The notes under the pieces were generated by a model. It saw only the letters and a program-made list of their open reading frames with translations, was not told where the DNA came from and did no database searches. From Anaeromyxobacter oryzae (lineage in GTDB: Bacteria > Myxococcota > Myxococcia > Myxococcales > Anaeromyxobacteraceae), in assembly GCF_023169945.1 (NCBI RefSeq), contig NZ_AP025591.1, positions 4,646,481-4,710,480 of the forward strand: a stretch of 64,000 bases of DNA. The letters run 5' to 3'. Below, one piece after another: positions 42,717 to 53,765 of the stretch (position 1 is its first letter; each line of letters opens with the position of its first letter). The position numbers and the translations under genes are program-made.

Positions 42717-42770
42717 TCGAACGCCAGGACGAGGCGTCCGTCCACCGTCTTCCAGCGGTGGTCCGGCGCG

Positions 42771-43538
42771 TCAGCGTCCCGGCGCGACCGACAGCGCGGC
42801 CCCGAGCGCCCCGATCAGCTGTGGATCCGGAAGGACCCGCACCGGACGGCCGAGGGCCTCCTGGAGCGCGGCCACCATCGCGCCGTTCAAGGCCACGCCG
42901 CCGCTCATCAGGACCTCGCCCCGATCCTGCATGCCGCGGGCGAGCGACGCGACCCGCGAGGCCAGCGAGACGTGGAGCCCCTTCACGATGCCGTCCAGCG
43001 GCTCGTCGCTCGCGACGAGGGAGATGACCTCGCTCTCGGCGAAGACGGTGCAGGTGCTCGAGACCGGCACCGCGCGCGGCGCCCGCGCGACGCGCTCGGC
43101 GAGGCCCTCGAGCGGCACCTGGAGCCGCCCGAGGATGACCTCGAGGAAGCGGCCCGTGCCGGCGGCGCACTTGTCGTTCATCGAGAAGTCCACCACCTCG
43201 CCCGCGGCGCCGATCCGGATGACCTTGGTGTCCTGGCCGCCCATGTCCACGAGCACCCCCGGCCGGCCGGTGCGCGCGAACGCGCCGCGGGCGTGGCAGG
43301 TGATCTCGGTGAGCGCCCGGGCTCCGGGGACGCGCTTGCGCCCGTAGCCGGTGGCGCCGATCGGCAGGTCTCCCGGCGCCGTCTCGCGGAGCGCTCCGAC
43401 GAGCCGCTGGACCTGCCGCTCGATGCGGGGATCGGTCGGCTCGACGCGCCGCGCGAGCAGCGCGCCCGCGGCATCGATCGCCACCGCCTTGCAGGTGGTC
43501 GAGCCGACGTCCACGCCGATCGCCACGGGGGCGCTCAC
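42771..43538 (-). CDS. 2-hydroxyacyl-CoA dehydratase activase (BadF/HgdC type)
   Basis: The 255-residue homodimeric-type activase starts at GTG 43538, which overlaps the preceding TGA by GTGA. The ASKHA start GVDVGSTTCKAVAI, the [4Fe-4S] cysteine in KCAAGTG, a second in TCTVFAESEV, and the C-terminal GGVALNGAM are all present. It uses ATP to push single electrons into the dehydratase subunits encoded just upstream. It is the third gene of a three-gene operon. It is much shorter than the 1,458-residue fusion at 24224-28600, so the window has two distinct activase types. Confidence 0.94.
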   Translation of the reverse strand: MSAPVAIGVDVGSTTCKAVAIDAAGALLARRVEPTDPRIERQVQRLVGALRETAPGDLPIGATGYGRKRVPGARALTEITCHARGAFARTGRPGVLVDMGGQDTKVIRIGAAGEVVDFSMNDKCAAGTGRFLEVILGRLQVPLEGLAERVARAPRAVPVSSTCTVFAESEVISLVASDEPLDGIVKGLHVSLASRVASLARGMQDRGEVLMSGGVALNGAMVAALQEALGRPVRVLPDPQLIGALGAALSVAPGR

Positions 43539-44848
43539 GCGAAGCTCTCCATGAAGGCGGTGAGGCGGTTCGTGGAGACCTCGCTCGCCCAGGCGCGCGG
43601 GTCGTTGTGGTCGGCCTCGAGCAGCAGGGCCTTCACGCCGAGGTCGCTCGCCAGCCGGTCCTTCAGGTCCACCTGGCCGACCGAGTACGGCTTGCACGAG
43701 CGGTCGCTGTGCAGCACGGCGCCGTCCACCGCGAAGTCCCGCGCCATCCGCTCGAGCAGCCGGAGCTTGCTCGGGAGGTCCTGGTTGAGCAGCACCTGCG
43801 TGTAGCAGCGCGCCGCCGAGCGGATCGGATCGGCCGGGTCGATGAGGCGCGACGCCTCCGCCCAGGCGTTGGTGTAGGTCGTGCACACGAAGTTGAAGCC
43901 CCCCGACGCGAGCAGGGTGGTGATCTCGCGGGTGGCGTACCAGACCGGGAGGTTGTCCCAGAGGAGCCGGTGGCGCTCCTCGCCCTTGAGGCCGCCGATG
44001 CCCCTGGCGACCCGGTCCTTCAGCTCGTCGAGGAGCAGGCGGTAGTAGGCGTTGCACGCCTCGGTCCCGCGCATCGCCACGATGGGCCCGAGGTGAAAGA
44101 AGCCGTCCACGCCGGTCCAGGGGGCGGGCCGGCTCCGGGCCGTGTCGAGGCACTCGCCCCAGAGCCGGCTCCCGTCGCGGGCGAGCCGCGCCGCCTCGGA
44201 GAGCTCGCCGCGGTCGAGCCGCCGGTTCGCGACGCGCTCCGCGACCGCGACCGCCTCCTCGAGCTGATCGGCGACGTACTGCAGCTGGTGCGCGGTCGCC
44301 TCGCCGTACACGAACGGCGTGTCGACGAGGACGAGCGGCACCCCGAAGCGGTGGGCCAGATCCCGGTACCAGTAGAGGACGGTCTGGCAGATGTTGGTGC
44401 AGCAGGCGAGCAGATCCGGTCTGGGGAGCCGCCCCGCCGGCGAGCGGCCGGTCTCGAGCGAGCCGAGGTCGGAGCGGACGTAGCTGCAGAGGTCACGCGA
44501 GTAGCCGGCCGCCTCGACCGCGTCCGAGAGGGCCGGGACGAGCCGCTGCACGCCGCACATGGCGGCGTGGTTCTCGGGGTAGACGGTGTGGAACCCGAGC
44601 GGCCGGAGCAGCTCCACCGGGAACCCGCTCGTCACCCACGCGACGGGGACGGCACCGTCCGCGTACCGCCCCGAGAAGTAGTGGACCGTCATCAGGTCCT
44701 TGAGCGCCCGGAGCGACTCGAGCGGTGGGGCGAACGGGCTCTCGCGCGGCGGACGCTTCCTGTGCCGGCGCTGCCAGTCGTCGAGCGCCGCGAGGAAGGG
44801 GCCGACGGCCCGGGAGGCCAGCTCGTACTGCGCGCGCCGCAGGATCAT
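43535..44848 (-). CDS. 2-hydroxyacyl-CoA dehydratase/benzoyl-CoA-reductase-type subunit
   Basis: ATG 44848 gives 437 residues. The HgdB/BcrC-like fold shows cluster-type cysteines in NHAAMCGVQRLVP, LCSYVRSDLG, LACCTNICQTVLYW and SDRSCKPYSVGQ. Clusters in this family are [4Fe-4S] or, in double-cubane proteins, [8Fe-9S]; sequence alone does not tell which. Its start overlaps the partner gene stop as ATGA and its end overlaps the activase start. The natural substrate is unknown: 2-hydroxyacyl-CoA, aromatic CoA or small molecules are all possible. Confidence 0.88.
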   Translation of the reverse strand: MILRRAQYELASRAVGPFLAALDDWQRRHRKRPPRESPFAPPLESLRALKDLMTVHYFSGRYADGAVPVAWVTSGFPVELLRPLGFHTVYPENHAAMCGVQRLVPALSDAVEAAGYSRDLCSYVRSDLGSLETGRSPAGRLPRPDLLACCTNICQTVLYWYRDLAHRFGVPLVLVDTPFVYGEATAHQLQYVADQLEEAVAVAERVANRRLDRGELSEAARLARDGSRLWGECLDTARSRPAPWTGVDGFFHLGPIVAMRGTEACNAYYRLLLDELKDRVARGIGGLKGEERHRLLWDNLPVWYATREITTLLASGGFNFVCTTYTNAWAEASRLIDPADPIRSAARCYTQVLLNQDLPSKLRLLERMARDFAVDGAVLHSDRSCKPYSVGQVDLKDRLASDLGVKALLLEADHNDPRAWASEVSTNRLTAFMESFA

Positions 44849-45942
44849 GCCCGCCCCCCGGGTCCCGAGAGCAGCTCCGCGAAGGCCTCGAGGCGCGTGA
44901 CGGTCTGTCCCGAGAGCTGGCGCTCCAGCTCGCCCTCGAGCTGGAGGAGCGGGACCCCGCGCGCCGCGAAGGTCCTGCGGATGGCGGGCACGTCGAACAG
45001 CTCGGGCTCGCAGAACTTCACGACGTGCACGATCACCCCGCGCGCGCCGCTCCGCTCGAGGAGTCCCTCCAGGTAGCGCATCCGCGCGTCCTGGTCGGCG
45101 GCGCGCGTCGGGCACGGGGGTGCCGCCGCGTACCGGGCGACCAGCGCGTCCCACGGGTCGGCGATCGCGTCGTCCTGCTCGCGCACGATCCGGCGGCCCA
45201 CAGCGGCGTAGTCGTCGGCGGCGACGTACGCGCCCGCAGCGTTCAGGACCGCGAGCGCGCCGATCGGCTCGGGTACGTAGCCGGTGACGAGCACCGGGAC
45301 GCCGTCCCGCCGCGCGGCGGTCCCGAGCAGCCTGCGCGCGTCTCGCAGCTCCGCGAGGTGGTCCTCCGGCCAGAGCCACTCGCCGCGCCGGAGGAGCGCG
45401 TACAGGTCGGGGTCGTCGAGCGGCAGGGTCGCCCGGCCGTCGAGCAGGGCTGCGCGGTGAGCGTCGATCTCCCGGTGGAGGCGGATCGCGGAGGAGAGCC
45501 GCTCGGGCTCGAGCCGACGGCCGGCCACGGCCTCGAGCTTCCCGGCCAGCGCGCGCAGCTCCTCGGCGAGGAAGCGACGCGAGCTCGGCCGGCCGAAGCC
45601 CTTCGGGTGGAGGAACGTGAGCGCGGGCTTGCTCCAGCCGCCGAAGTCCGCCGCGAGCGTCGCGAGCTGCTGGATGGAGTCGCAGGTGTGCGGGAAGAGC
45701 GCCGCGTCGACCACGTCCGCGCCCCCCGACGCGAGGAACGCGAGCGCGTTGCGGGCGACCGGGCACACGTAGGTCTGGATCCGCCCGGCCGCGTCGCCGC
45801 GCGGGGCGCCCGGCGGGCCCCACACCTCGACCGCGAGCAGGTCGAGCGCGGTGAGGAGCTCCTTGGGGTAATGGATGGGGAGCACCGCCACGGCCCTTCG
45901 GCCGTGGTCGGCCCGTTGCCGCTGGATGTAGGACTCGCGCAT
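44845..45942 (-). CDS. 2-hydroxyacyl-CoA dehydratase-type partner subunit
   Basis: The 365-residue protein opens MRESYIQRQRADHGRRAVAV. Cysteines are in YVCPVARN, FPHTCDSIQQL and KFCEPELFD, which is the three-Cys ligand pattern of HgdB/FldC subunits. It is the first gene of the dehydratase operon, and a short gap (45943-46026) leads to the GYD gene. It probably forms a heterodimer with the 437-residue subunit, with one subunit binding substrate. The two are clearly homologous in layout, but only weakly similar in sequence. Confidence 0.88.
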   Translation of the reverse strand: MRESYIQRQRADHGRRAVAVLPIHYPKELLTALDLLAVEVWGPPGAPRGDAAGRIQTYVCPVARNALAFLASGGADVVDAALFPHTCDSIQQLATLAADFGGWSKPALTFLHPKGFGRPSSRRFLAEELRALAGKLEAVAGRRLEPERLSSAIRLHREIDAHRAALLDGRATLPLDDPDLYALLRRGEWLWPEDHLAELRDARRLLGTAARRDGVPVLVTGYVPEPIGALAVLNAAGAYVAADDYAAVGRRIVREQDDAIADPWDALVARYAAAPPCPTRAADQDARMRYLEGLLERSGARGVIVHVVKFCEPELFDVPAIRRTFAARGVPLLQLEGELERQLSGQTVTRLEAFAELLSGPGGRA

Positions 45943-46026
45943 CGTGGCCCGAGAAGCGGTTCGCAGTGCGTGGTCACCCGCGCCGCGGTGGCCGCGCCCA
46001 GCTTACGCCGCCCGGGGCTCGATGGC

Positions 46027-46320
46027 TCACCGGATCGAGCCGATGATCTTCCGGTACTCGCTCTCGGTGAACACGCGCATCGTCTCGGTGCGGACGTTGC
46101 CCAGGGAGCCGAGGCTGAGCGCGATGGTCGCGACCGTCTCGTCGTTCGGGGCCTCGCTGATCATGACGATGTCGTACTCGCCCATCGCGAGGAAGAACTG
46201 CTTCAGCTCGCCACCCGCCCCCTGGAACGCCTTCTTGGCGGCGTCGAGCCGGGCCGGGCTCTCCTTGACGTTGCGAATGCCCTGGTCCGTGTACCGGATG
46301 AGGCTCACGTAGGTCGCCAT
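46027..46320 (-). CDS. GYD-domain protein
   Basis: ATG 46320 with GGGGAGGAG upstream gives 97 residues. TYVSLIRYTDQGIRNVKESPAR and MGEYDIVMISEAPND are typical of the GYD family, a dimeric alpha/beta-barrel of about 95 residues with unknown activity. It is transcribed leftward, divergent from the RND operon, and could be the promoter-proximal gene of the dehydratase unit, which follows after 84 bases. Confidence 0.9.
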   Translation of the reverse strand: MATYVSLIRYTDQGIRNVKESPARLDAAKKAFQGAGGELKQFFLAMGEYDIVMISEAPNDETVATIALSLGSLGNVRTETMRVFTESEYRKIIGSIR

Positions 46321-46534
46321 GGTTCTCTCCTCCCCAAGCGCGCTTCGCGCGCGGGCAAAATGATCGTCGCGGAGCGCGCAGGTCAAACCTCGATCACCGG
46401 AGTGATGGGGTCGCTCGATGAGGGCGCCACCGGCAGCGAACGCCGTCGACGCGGCGGCGCGGGCGCGAACGGCGGGCCGGGCGCCGCCCAGCCGTTTGCC
46501 TGGGAGCCTCCGCGCCGCTAGGATTCGCACGATC

Positions 46535-46858
46535 GTGCGACTGTTCCTCGTCCTGATGCTCGTTCACGGGCTCGTCCCCGGCCTCGCAGAGGCCGGGGAA
46601 GCGGTCGTGCACTACGTCCGCACGGGGCACGTCGCGCACACGGCCGCCGACCGCGGCGACCTGGGCGATCAGGGGCCGGAGCACGGGTGCGGGACGACGC
46701 AGCACCACTGCACCTGCTGCGCGACCCAGGTCGTCGTGCCCGCCGCCGCCGTCGTCGTCGCGACGTTGAGCGCGCCCGAGCCCACGTCCGTGCCCGCGGC
46801 CGAGCTGGCGCTCCCACCGCGAGAGCCCGCGCGTCCGTTCCGCCCCCCGATCTCCTGA
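46535..46858 (+). CDS. Small exported His/Cys-rich protein heading the RND operon
   Basis: GTG 46535 gives 107 residues; longer frames upstream are shadows. An N-terminal hydrophobic signal (RLFLVLMLVHGLVPGLAEA) is followed by a metal-binding-looking cluster, HGCGTTQHHCTCCATQ. The tail is Pro/Ala-rich. Small proteins like this, such as CzcI, are encoded ahead of heavy-metal RND systems and probably sense or bind metal. The TolC-type gene starts 116 bases later. No Shine-Dalgarno is clear. Confidence 0.72.
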   Translation: MRLFLVLMLVHGLVPGLAEAGEAVVHYVRTGHVAHTAADRGDLGDQGPEHGCGTTQHHCTCCATQVVVPAAAVVVATLSAPEPTSVPAAELALPPREPARPFRPPIS

Positions 46859-46974
46859 GGCAGTGACGTCCCGCTTGCGCGAGCGGCCCGGCCTCGGCCT
46901 GGATCGCCTGCGCGCCCCGATCGTCCGCGCGCGCGCGCCGGGCGCTCGAACGTCTCGCACCAGGAGAACCGGAC

Positions 46975-48198
46975 TTGTCTGCACATCGTCGATGGGCGTG
47001 CGCGCTCGTGCTCGCTTACGGGGCGCCCGCGCTCGCGCAGGGAGCTCCTCCAGCCCCGCCGCCGCTCCGCTGGGGGGACGTCGCTGCCGCGATCGAGCGC
47101 GATCCGCGGATCGCGGCGTCGCGCTCCCGCGTCCGCTCGGCCGAGGGGGGACTCTCCGCCGCGCGCACGCCGCCGAACCCCGAGCTCGAGGCGACCGCCG
47201 GCCGCGGCAGCGCCCGGGAAGGATCCGCGAGCCGGAACGAATGGGGACTCGCGCTCACGATCCCGCTCGAGTGGATGGCGCGCCGGGGCCCGGAGATCGA
47301 TGCCGCGCGCGCGACGGTCGACGAGGCCGCGGCCGAGGCGCAGATGCTCCGGGCCGAGGTCACGGCGGAGCTGTGGCGGCTCCACGTGCGCGCGGGCTAC
47401 GCGCAGGCGGAGGTGGAGACCCTCGAGGCCACCGAGCAGCAGGTCGAGGCGCTCACGCGGCTCGTCCGACGCAGGGTGGAGGCAGGCGAGGGGCGGCCGG
47501 TCGAGGTCCCGCGCGTGGAGCTCGAGCTGGAGCGGGTCAGGAACGAGGTCGCGGCCGCGCGAGCGGCGCGCGACGGCGCGCTCGCTCAGCTCGGCGCGTG
47601 GCTGGGCGTCTCGATCCAGCGGGTCGAGCTCCCCGCGTCGCCCCTGCCGCCCGGGTCGATCGCATTGCCGGTCGAGCTCGCCAGGCACCCGCGCCTCCGG
47701 GCCGCCCTCGCGCGCGCCGAGGCGGCGAGGGCCGAGGCGACCGTCGCGCGCCGGTCGCGCATCCCCGGAGTCTCGGTCGGCGCCTTCTACGCGAGCGAGC
47801 TCGACCGCGAGGCCGTCGGAGGCCGCGTCGCCCTCGAGCTTCCTCTGTGGGACTGGAAGTCGGGACGCGTGCAACGGGCCGAGGCCACGGCGGCGGCGGA
47901 GGCGTGCCGGGCGGACGCCGAGGGGCGGGCGCTGGCCGCAGCGCTGGCCGAGGCTTTCGCGTCCTGCGGAAGGGCCCGGGCGATCGCGGACCGCCAGCAG
48001 ACGAGCATCCTCCCCCGCGCCGAGGAGTCGGCGCGCACGCTGGAGCGGACGTTCCAGCTCGGCGAGACGGGGATCCTCGACGTCATCGATGCGCGGCGGG
48101 TGCTGCTCCAGGCCCGTCGCGAGCTCCTCTCCAGCGCCCGCGAGCGAGACGTGGAGTGCGGCGCGCTCGTCCTCCTGTCCGGTCGGGAGTTGCCATGA
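46975..48198 (+). CDS. TolC-family outer-membrane factor of a heavy-metal RND system
   Basis: The 407-residue protein starts at TTG 46975 with AGGAGAA upstream. A signal ends near ALAQ. Two long helical repeats (RDPRIAASRSRVRSAEGGLSAARTPPNPEL, and the later ARHPRLRAALARAEA) are the OEP repeats that build the periplasmic tunnel. The C-terminus overlaps the adaptor gene as ATGA. It makes the outer-membrane channel of a CzcCBA/CusCBA-like pump. Confidence 0.9.
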   Translation: MSAHRRWACALVLAYGAPALAQGAPPAPPPLRWGDVAAAIERDPRIAASRSRVRSAEGGLSAARTPPNPELEATAGRGSAREGSASRNEWGLALTIPLEWMARRGPEIDAARATVDEAAAEAQMLRAEVTAELWRLHVRAGYAQAEVETLEATEQQVEALTRLVRRRVEAGEGRPVEVPRVELELERVRNEVAAARAARDGALAQLGAWLGVSIQRVELPASPLPPGSIALPVELARHPRLRAALARAEAARAEATVARRSRIPGVSVGAFYASELDREAVGGRVALELPLWDWKSGRVQRAEATAAAEACRADAEGRALAAALAEAFASCGRARAIADRQQTSILPRAEESARTLERTFQLGETGILDVIDARRVLLQARRELLSSARERDVECGALVLLSGRELP

Positions 48199-49571
48199 TC
48201 CGCAGTCACACGAACGTCGTCGCCGTCCTCGCCGCGCTGGTCGCGATCGCGTGCCGCGGAGGTGGGCACGGGGACTCGGGGGAGCCGGCCGGCAGCGCCG
48301 GCGAAGCCCAGCACGGGAATCACGGCTCCGAGCCAGCCCCGGCCGCGAAGACGGCGGCGGACGACGAGCACGGCCACGGGCGCGAGGCGGAGGTCTCCGA
48401 CCTGGATCGACCGGTCGACGAGCTCCTCGCCGCGACCTGCGAGCACGGGAAGAAGACGTACGAGTGCGACGAGTGCCGCTACGGGGTCGGGGTGGTGCGC
48501 GCGCCCGCCAGGCTGGTCGAGGGCGGGCTCCTGAGGAAGGCGATCGTCTCGAGGCGGCGCGTCGAGGCGCCGATCGCGGTGACCGGCGAGGTCCGGTTCG
48601 ACGAGCGCCGCGTCACGCACGTCTCGCCGCGCATCGAGGGGACCGTCCGGAAGGTCCACGCGACCCTCGGCGAGCACGTTCGCCGCGGGCAGGGGCTCGT
48701 GGAGCTCGAGAGCGTCCAGATCGGCGAGGCGGAGAGCGACTACCTCTCGGCGCAGGCGACGCTGCGGCTCGCGCGCGCGAGCGCGGACCGGCAGGCGCAG
48801 CTCCGCAAGGAGCAGATCTCGTCGGAGAAGGAGTACCTCTTGGCGCGCCAGGAGCTCGAGGCGGCGCAGATCCGCGCCCGGGCCGCCGAGGAGAAGCTCG
48901 CGCGGCTGGGCGTCGCGAAGGGTGACGTGGAGCGGCTCGCGAGCGCGGGCCGGAGCTCGGGTGACGGCGGGCTCGTCGTCCGCGCGCCCGCGGACGGGAT
49001 CGTCCTCGAGATGCACGCGGTGCCGGGCGAGCTCGTCAAGCCCGAGGAGAGCATCCTCACGATCGGCGACGTCTCGTCCGTGTGGGTCTGGGCGGATCTG
49101 CACGAGGACCAGCTCGGTCGCGTGCTCGACGCCCAGCGCGCCGGGAAGCTGCGCGCGGACGTGGGGGTGAAGGCGTTCCCGGACTCGACGTTCCCGGGGA
49201 ACGTCGAGTTCGTCGGACCGACGATGGACGAGCGGACGCGCACCGTGAAGGTGCGCGTCGCGGCGGCGAACCCCGACGCGAAGCTCCGCGCGGGCATGTT
49301 CGCGAGCGTCCGGATCTTCCTGCCCGGGCAGGAGGAGGCGCTCGCCGTGCCCTCCGCGGCCGTCCTCTCCGACGAGGGGCGCGCCTTCGTCTTCGTGCAC
49401 CACCACGGCGACTACTGGATCCGCCGCCCGGTCGAGCCCGGACGGAGGTGGGTCGACTGGGTCGAGGTGAGGGGCGGGCTCGCGGGCGGGGAGACGGTCG
49501 CGACGGACGGCTCCTTCCTCCTGAAGTCGGACGTCCTGCGCTCGAAGATGGGCGCGGGCTGCGCGGACTAG
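48195..49571 (+). CDS. RND periplasmic adaptor with metal-binding N-terminus
   Basis: The 458-residue protein is a lipoprotein (Cys20). A His-rich linker (HGNHGSEP, DDEHGHGRE) and a Cys4-like segment, CEHGKKTYECDECRYGVGVV (about 80-100), precede the standard lipoyl/beta-barrel adaptor domains, such as VTHVSPRIEGTVRKVHATLGEHV. The helical hairpin and C-terminal MP region (GDVSSVWVWADLHE, VGPTMDERTRTVKVRV) follow. The N-terminal metal site is probably a metal-delivering or sensing module. It is the second gene of the pump operon. Confidence 0.92.
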   Translation: MIRSHTNVVAVLAALVAIACRGGGHGDSGEPAGSAGEAQHGNHGSEPAPAAKTAADDEHGHGREAEVSDLDRPVDELLAATCEHGKKTYECDECRYGVGVVRAPARLVEGGLLRKAIVSRRRVEAPIAVTGEVRFDERRVTHVSPRIEGTVRKVHATLGEHVRRGQGLVELESVQIGEAESDYLSAQATLRLARASADRQAQLRKEQISSEKEYLLARQELEAAQIRARAAEEKLARLGVAKGDVERLASAGRSSGDGGLVVRAPADGIVLEMHAVPGELVKPEESILTIGDVSSVWVWADLHEDQLGRVLDAQRAGKLRADVGVKAFPDSTFPGNVEFVGPTMDERTRTVKVRVAAANPDAKLRAGMFASVRIFLPGQEEALAVPSAAVLSDEGRAFVFVHHHGDYWIRRPVEPGRRWVDWVEVRGGLAGGETVATDGSFLLKSDVLRSKMGAGCAD

Positions 49572-49580
49572 GGGCCTTCG

Positions 49581-52500
49581 ATGCGCATCATCGAGTCGCT
49601 CCTGAAGAACCGCCTCCTCGTGCTCGGCGTCGCCGCGGCGCTCTCGATCGCGGGATGGATCGCGTGGAAGCGCCTGCCCATCGACGCGTTCCCCGACGTG
49701 ACGAACACGCAGGTGATGATCCTCACGAAGGCGCCCGGCCTCGCGGCCGTCGACGTCGAGCAGCGCGTCAGCTTCCCCATCGAGCAGGAGATGCGTGGGC
49801 TCCCTCGCGTCGTCCAGGTGCGCTCGATGTCGAAGGCGGAGATGTCCCAGGTCGTCGTGGTGTTCGAGGACGGGGCCGAGACCTACTGGACGAGGCAGGT
49901 CGTGTTCGAGCGGCTCGCCGGCGCACGCGAGCACCTGCCTTCCGGCGTGGAGCCCGAGCTCGGGCCGATCTCCACTGGCCTGGGCGAGATCTTCCAGTAC
50001 ACGCTCGAGGGCGAAGGGCTCTCGCCGATGGACCTCCGGACCATCCAGGACTGGATCCTCGCGCCGCAGCTCCGGCCCATCCCCGGCGTGAACGAGGTGA
50101 ACAGCTTCGGGGGCGCCGTGAAGCAGTACCAGGTGCTCGTCTTTCCCGACCGGCTCGTGAAGTACCGGCTCACGGTGCGGGACGTCTCCGAGGCCATCGA
50201 GCGGTCCAACGGAAACGCCGGCGGGGGCGTCGTCGTCGCCGGCTGGGAGCAGACGTACCTGCGCGGCGTCGGCCTCGTGCGCGACGTCCCCGACATCGAG
50301 CGGATCGTCCTCGGCGCGTTCGACGGGTCGCCGGTGTACCTCCGGGACGTCGCCGACGTGGTGATCGGCGCGCAGCCGCGGTTCGGCGCCGTCACCCGAG
50401 ACGGGAACGGCGAGGCCGTCGCCGGCATGGTGATCATGCTGAAGGGCGCGAATGCGAAGGACGTCGTCGCGGGGGTGAAGGACGCCATCGAGGCCGCCCG
50501 GGGCACGCTGCCCCCGGGCGCCCGCATCAGCGTCTTCTACGACCGGACCTCGCTGATCGAGGCCTGCATCGAGACCGTCGTGGACGCGCTCCTCGAGGGC
50601 GGGATCCTCGTCATCCTGGTCCTGTTCCTGTTCGTGGCGGAGCTGCGGACCGCCGTGGTCGTCCTCTTCTCGCTGCCGTTCACGTTCCTCGTCTCCTTCA
50701 TCGTGATGGGGTGGGCGGGCCTGACGTCGAACCTGATGTCGCTCGGCGGCCTCGCGTTCTCGGTCGGGATGGTGGTGGACGCGTCGATCGTCGTCGTCGA
50801 GAACGTGCGGAGGCACCTCGCCGAGGACACGAGGCGGAGCCGTCCGGAGGTCGTGGCGATGGCGATCCGGGAGGTCGCCCGGCCGGTCGCGTTCTCGGTC
50901 CTCGTCATCGCCGTCATCCTGGTGCCCCTGTACGCGCTGCAGGGCGTCGAGGGGAAGATGTTCGCGCCGCTCGCGACGACGATGCTCATCGCGCTGCTGG
51001 TGTCGCTGGCCGTGGCGCTCACGGTGGTCCCGGTGCTCTCCGCGACCCTGCTGAATCAGGAGCCGGAGAGGGAGTTCCGGCTCGTCCGGCGGTTCCACCG
51101 GGGCTATCTCCGGCTCCTCGGGCGGGCCGTCGCTCGCCCGCGCCGGACGATCGCCGTGAGCGCGGCGCTGCTCGTCCTCTCGACCGCGCTCGTGCCGCTC
51201 GTCGGCACCGAGTTCATGCCCCCGCTCGACGAGGGCTCCATCGCGATCAACGTGGTCCGGCTGCCGAGTGCGTCGCTGGCCGGTTCCGTGAGCGTCGCGA
51301 GCTACATGGAGAAGCGCCTGCGGGAGTTCCCGGAGGTCGAGACGGTCGTCTCGAAGACCGGGCGCGCGGAGATCTCCGAGGACCCCATGGGCCCGGAGCA
51401 GACGGACGTGTTCGTGATGCTCAAGCCGCGGAAGGCCTGGAGCACCGGGCGCGGGAAGGCCGAGCTCGTCGAGGCGATCCGGAAGGAGCTCTCCGAAGTA
51501 CCGGGGCTCCGGCTGTCCTTCTCGCAGCCGATCGCGCTCCGCGTGAACGAGCTGATCTCCGGCGTGAAGAGCGACCTCGCCGTGAAGGTGTTCGGCCCCG
51601 ATCTCGACGTGCTGAAGGGCTTCGCCGACCGGATCGGCGCGGCCGTGAGCGGCGTCCGGGGTGCCGGCGACGTGAAGGTGGAGCAGGTCTCGGGCATGCC
51701 GCAGTACGACCTCGACATCGATCGCGAGGCCGCCGCCCGGTACGGGATCCGCGTGGGCGACGTGAACGACACGATCGAGACCGCCATCGGAGGGCGGGTG
51801 GCGTCCACGCTCATCGAGGGGCAGCGCCGGTTCGCCATCACGGTCCGGTTCCCCGAGGAGAGCCGGAAGGACATCGACGAGATCGGGCGGCTGCTCGTCC
51901 CGGGGCAGGAGGGGACCCGGGTCCCGCTCGCGCAGCTGGCGAGGGTGAAGCTCGTCGAGGCGCCGGCCCAGGTGAGCCGCGAGAACGGCATGCGCCGCGT
52001 GGTGGTCGAGGCGAACGTCCGCGGGCGCGATCTCGGAGGGTTCGTCGAGGACGTCCGCGCGCGCATCCAGGGCCTCGAGAGGGAGCTGCCCCCCGGCTAC
52101 TACCTGCGGCTGGGCGGCCAGTTCGAGAACCAGGAGCGCGCGATGCGACGGCTGGCGATCGTCGTCCCCGTGGCGCTCGCCCTCGTGTCCCTGCTCCTCT
52201 ACCTCGCGCTCGGGTCCGTCGCGCACGCGTCGCTCGTGCTGCTGAACCTCCCCTTCGCGCTGGTCGGCGGCGTCGTCGCAGTGGTCGTCTTCCGGATGCC
52301 GCTCTCGGTTTCGGCGGCCGTCGCCTTCATCGTGCTGCTCGGGATCGCGGTGCAGAACGGCGTCGTGCTCGTGGCGTTCTTCGAGCAGCTCCGCGAGCGC
52401 GGCCTCTCGGTGGCGGAGACGGTGGAGCGGGGCTGCGACCTCCGGTTCCGGCCGCTGCTCATGACCGCGCTGACGAGCTTCATCGGCCACCTGCCGATGC

Positions 52501-52664
52501 TCTACGCGACGGGGTCCGGCGCCGACATCCAGAGGCCGCTCGCCGTCGTCGTGATGGGCGGCCTCGTCACCTCGACGCTGCTCACGCTGCTCGTCCTGCC
52601 CACGATCTACGTCGTCTTCGCGGGCCGGCGCCCTCGCGCTCCGACCCCGGCCGACGGCGCGTGA
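49581..52664 (+). CDS. Heavy-metal RND transporter permease (CzcA/CusA family)
   Basis: The 1,027-residue protein starts with [24 protein letters not shown], then [10 protein letters not shown]. The twelve membrane segments and two large periplasmic loops of the family are all present. The TM4 segment reads [21 protein letters not shown], the HME-type proton-relay region. It lacks the DFG-x3-DGA form of zinc/cobalt types, so the metal is uncertain. It is the inner-membrane pump of the operon, exporting ions using the proton gradient. It ends 10 bases before a convergent gene. Confidence 0.95.
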   Translation: MRIIESLLKNRLLVLGVAAALSIAGWIAWKRLPIDAFPDVTNTQVMILTKAPGLAAVDVEQRVSFPIEQEMRGLPRVVQVRSMSKAEMSQVVVVFEDGAETYWTRQVVFERLAGAREHLPSGVEPELGPISTGLGEIFQYTLEGEGLSPMDLRTIQDWILAPQLRPIPGVNEVNSFGGAVKQYQVLVFPDRLVKYRLTVRDVSEAIERSNGNAGGGVVVAGWEQTYLRGVGLVRDVPDIERIVLGAFDGSPVYLRDVADVVIGAQPRFGAVTRDGNGEAVAGMVIMLKGANAKDVVAGVKDAIEAARGTLPPGARISVFYDRTSLIEACIETVVDALLEGGILVILVLFLFVAELRTAVVVLFSLPFTFLVSFIVMGWAGLTSNLMSLGGLAFSVGMVVDASIVVVENVRRHLAEDTRRSRPEVVAMAIREVARPVAFSVLVIAVILVPLYALQGVEGKMFAPLATTMLIALLVSLAVALTVVPVLSATLLNQEPEREFRLVRRFHRGYLRLLGRAVARPRRTIAVSAALLVLSTALVPLVGTEFMPPLDEGSIAINVVRLPSASLAGSVSVASYMEKRLREFPEVETVVSKTGRAEISEDPMGPEQTDVFVMLKPRKAWSTGRGKAELVEAIRKELSEVPGLRLSFSQPIALRVNELISGVKSDLAVKVFGPDLDVLKGFADRIGAAVSGVRGAGDVKVEQVSGMPQYDLDIDREAAARYGIRVGDVNDTIETAIGGRVASTLIEGQRRFAITVRFPEESRKDIDEIGRLLVPGQEGTRVPLAQLARVKLVEAPAQVSRENGMRRVVVEANVRGRDLGGFVEDVRARIQGLERELPPGYYLRLGGQFENQERAMRRLAIVVPVALALVSLLLYLALGSVAHASLVLLNLPFALVGGVVAVVVFRMPLSVSAAVAFIVLLGIAVQNGVVLVAFFEQLRERGLSVAETVERGCDLRFRPLLMTALTSFIGHLPMLYATGSGADIQRPLAVVVMGGLVTSTLLTLLVLPTIYVVFAGRRPRAPTPADGA

Positions 52665-52674
52665 CTCCCCGGGA

Positions 52675-53682
<1,008 letters not shown>

Positions 53683-53765
53683 GCGTTCGTCTCCTGTTCG
53701 CCCCGGAACATGAGCGGCGCGAGAACGCATGGCAACGCGCAGATCCGCGGGCTACCTTTGCGATC

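Noticed and set aside
47787-52490. 1,567-codon minus-strand frame antisense to the RND operon
   Set aside because: Its composition (Asp/His/Arg runs) mirrors the codon bias of the real genes; no start signal or domain.
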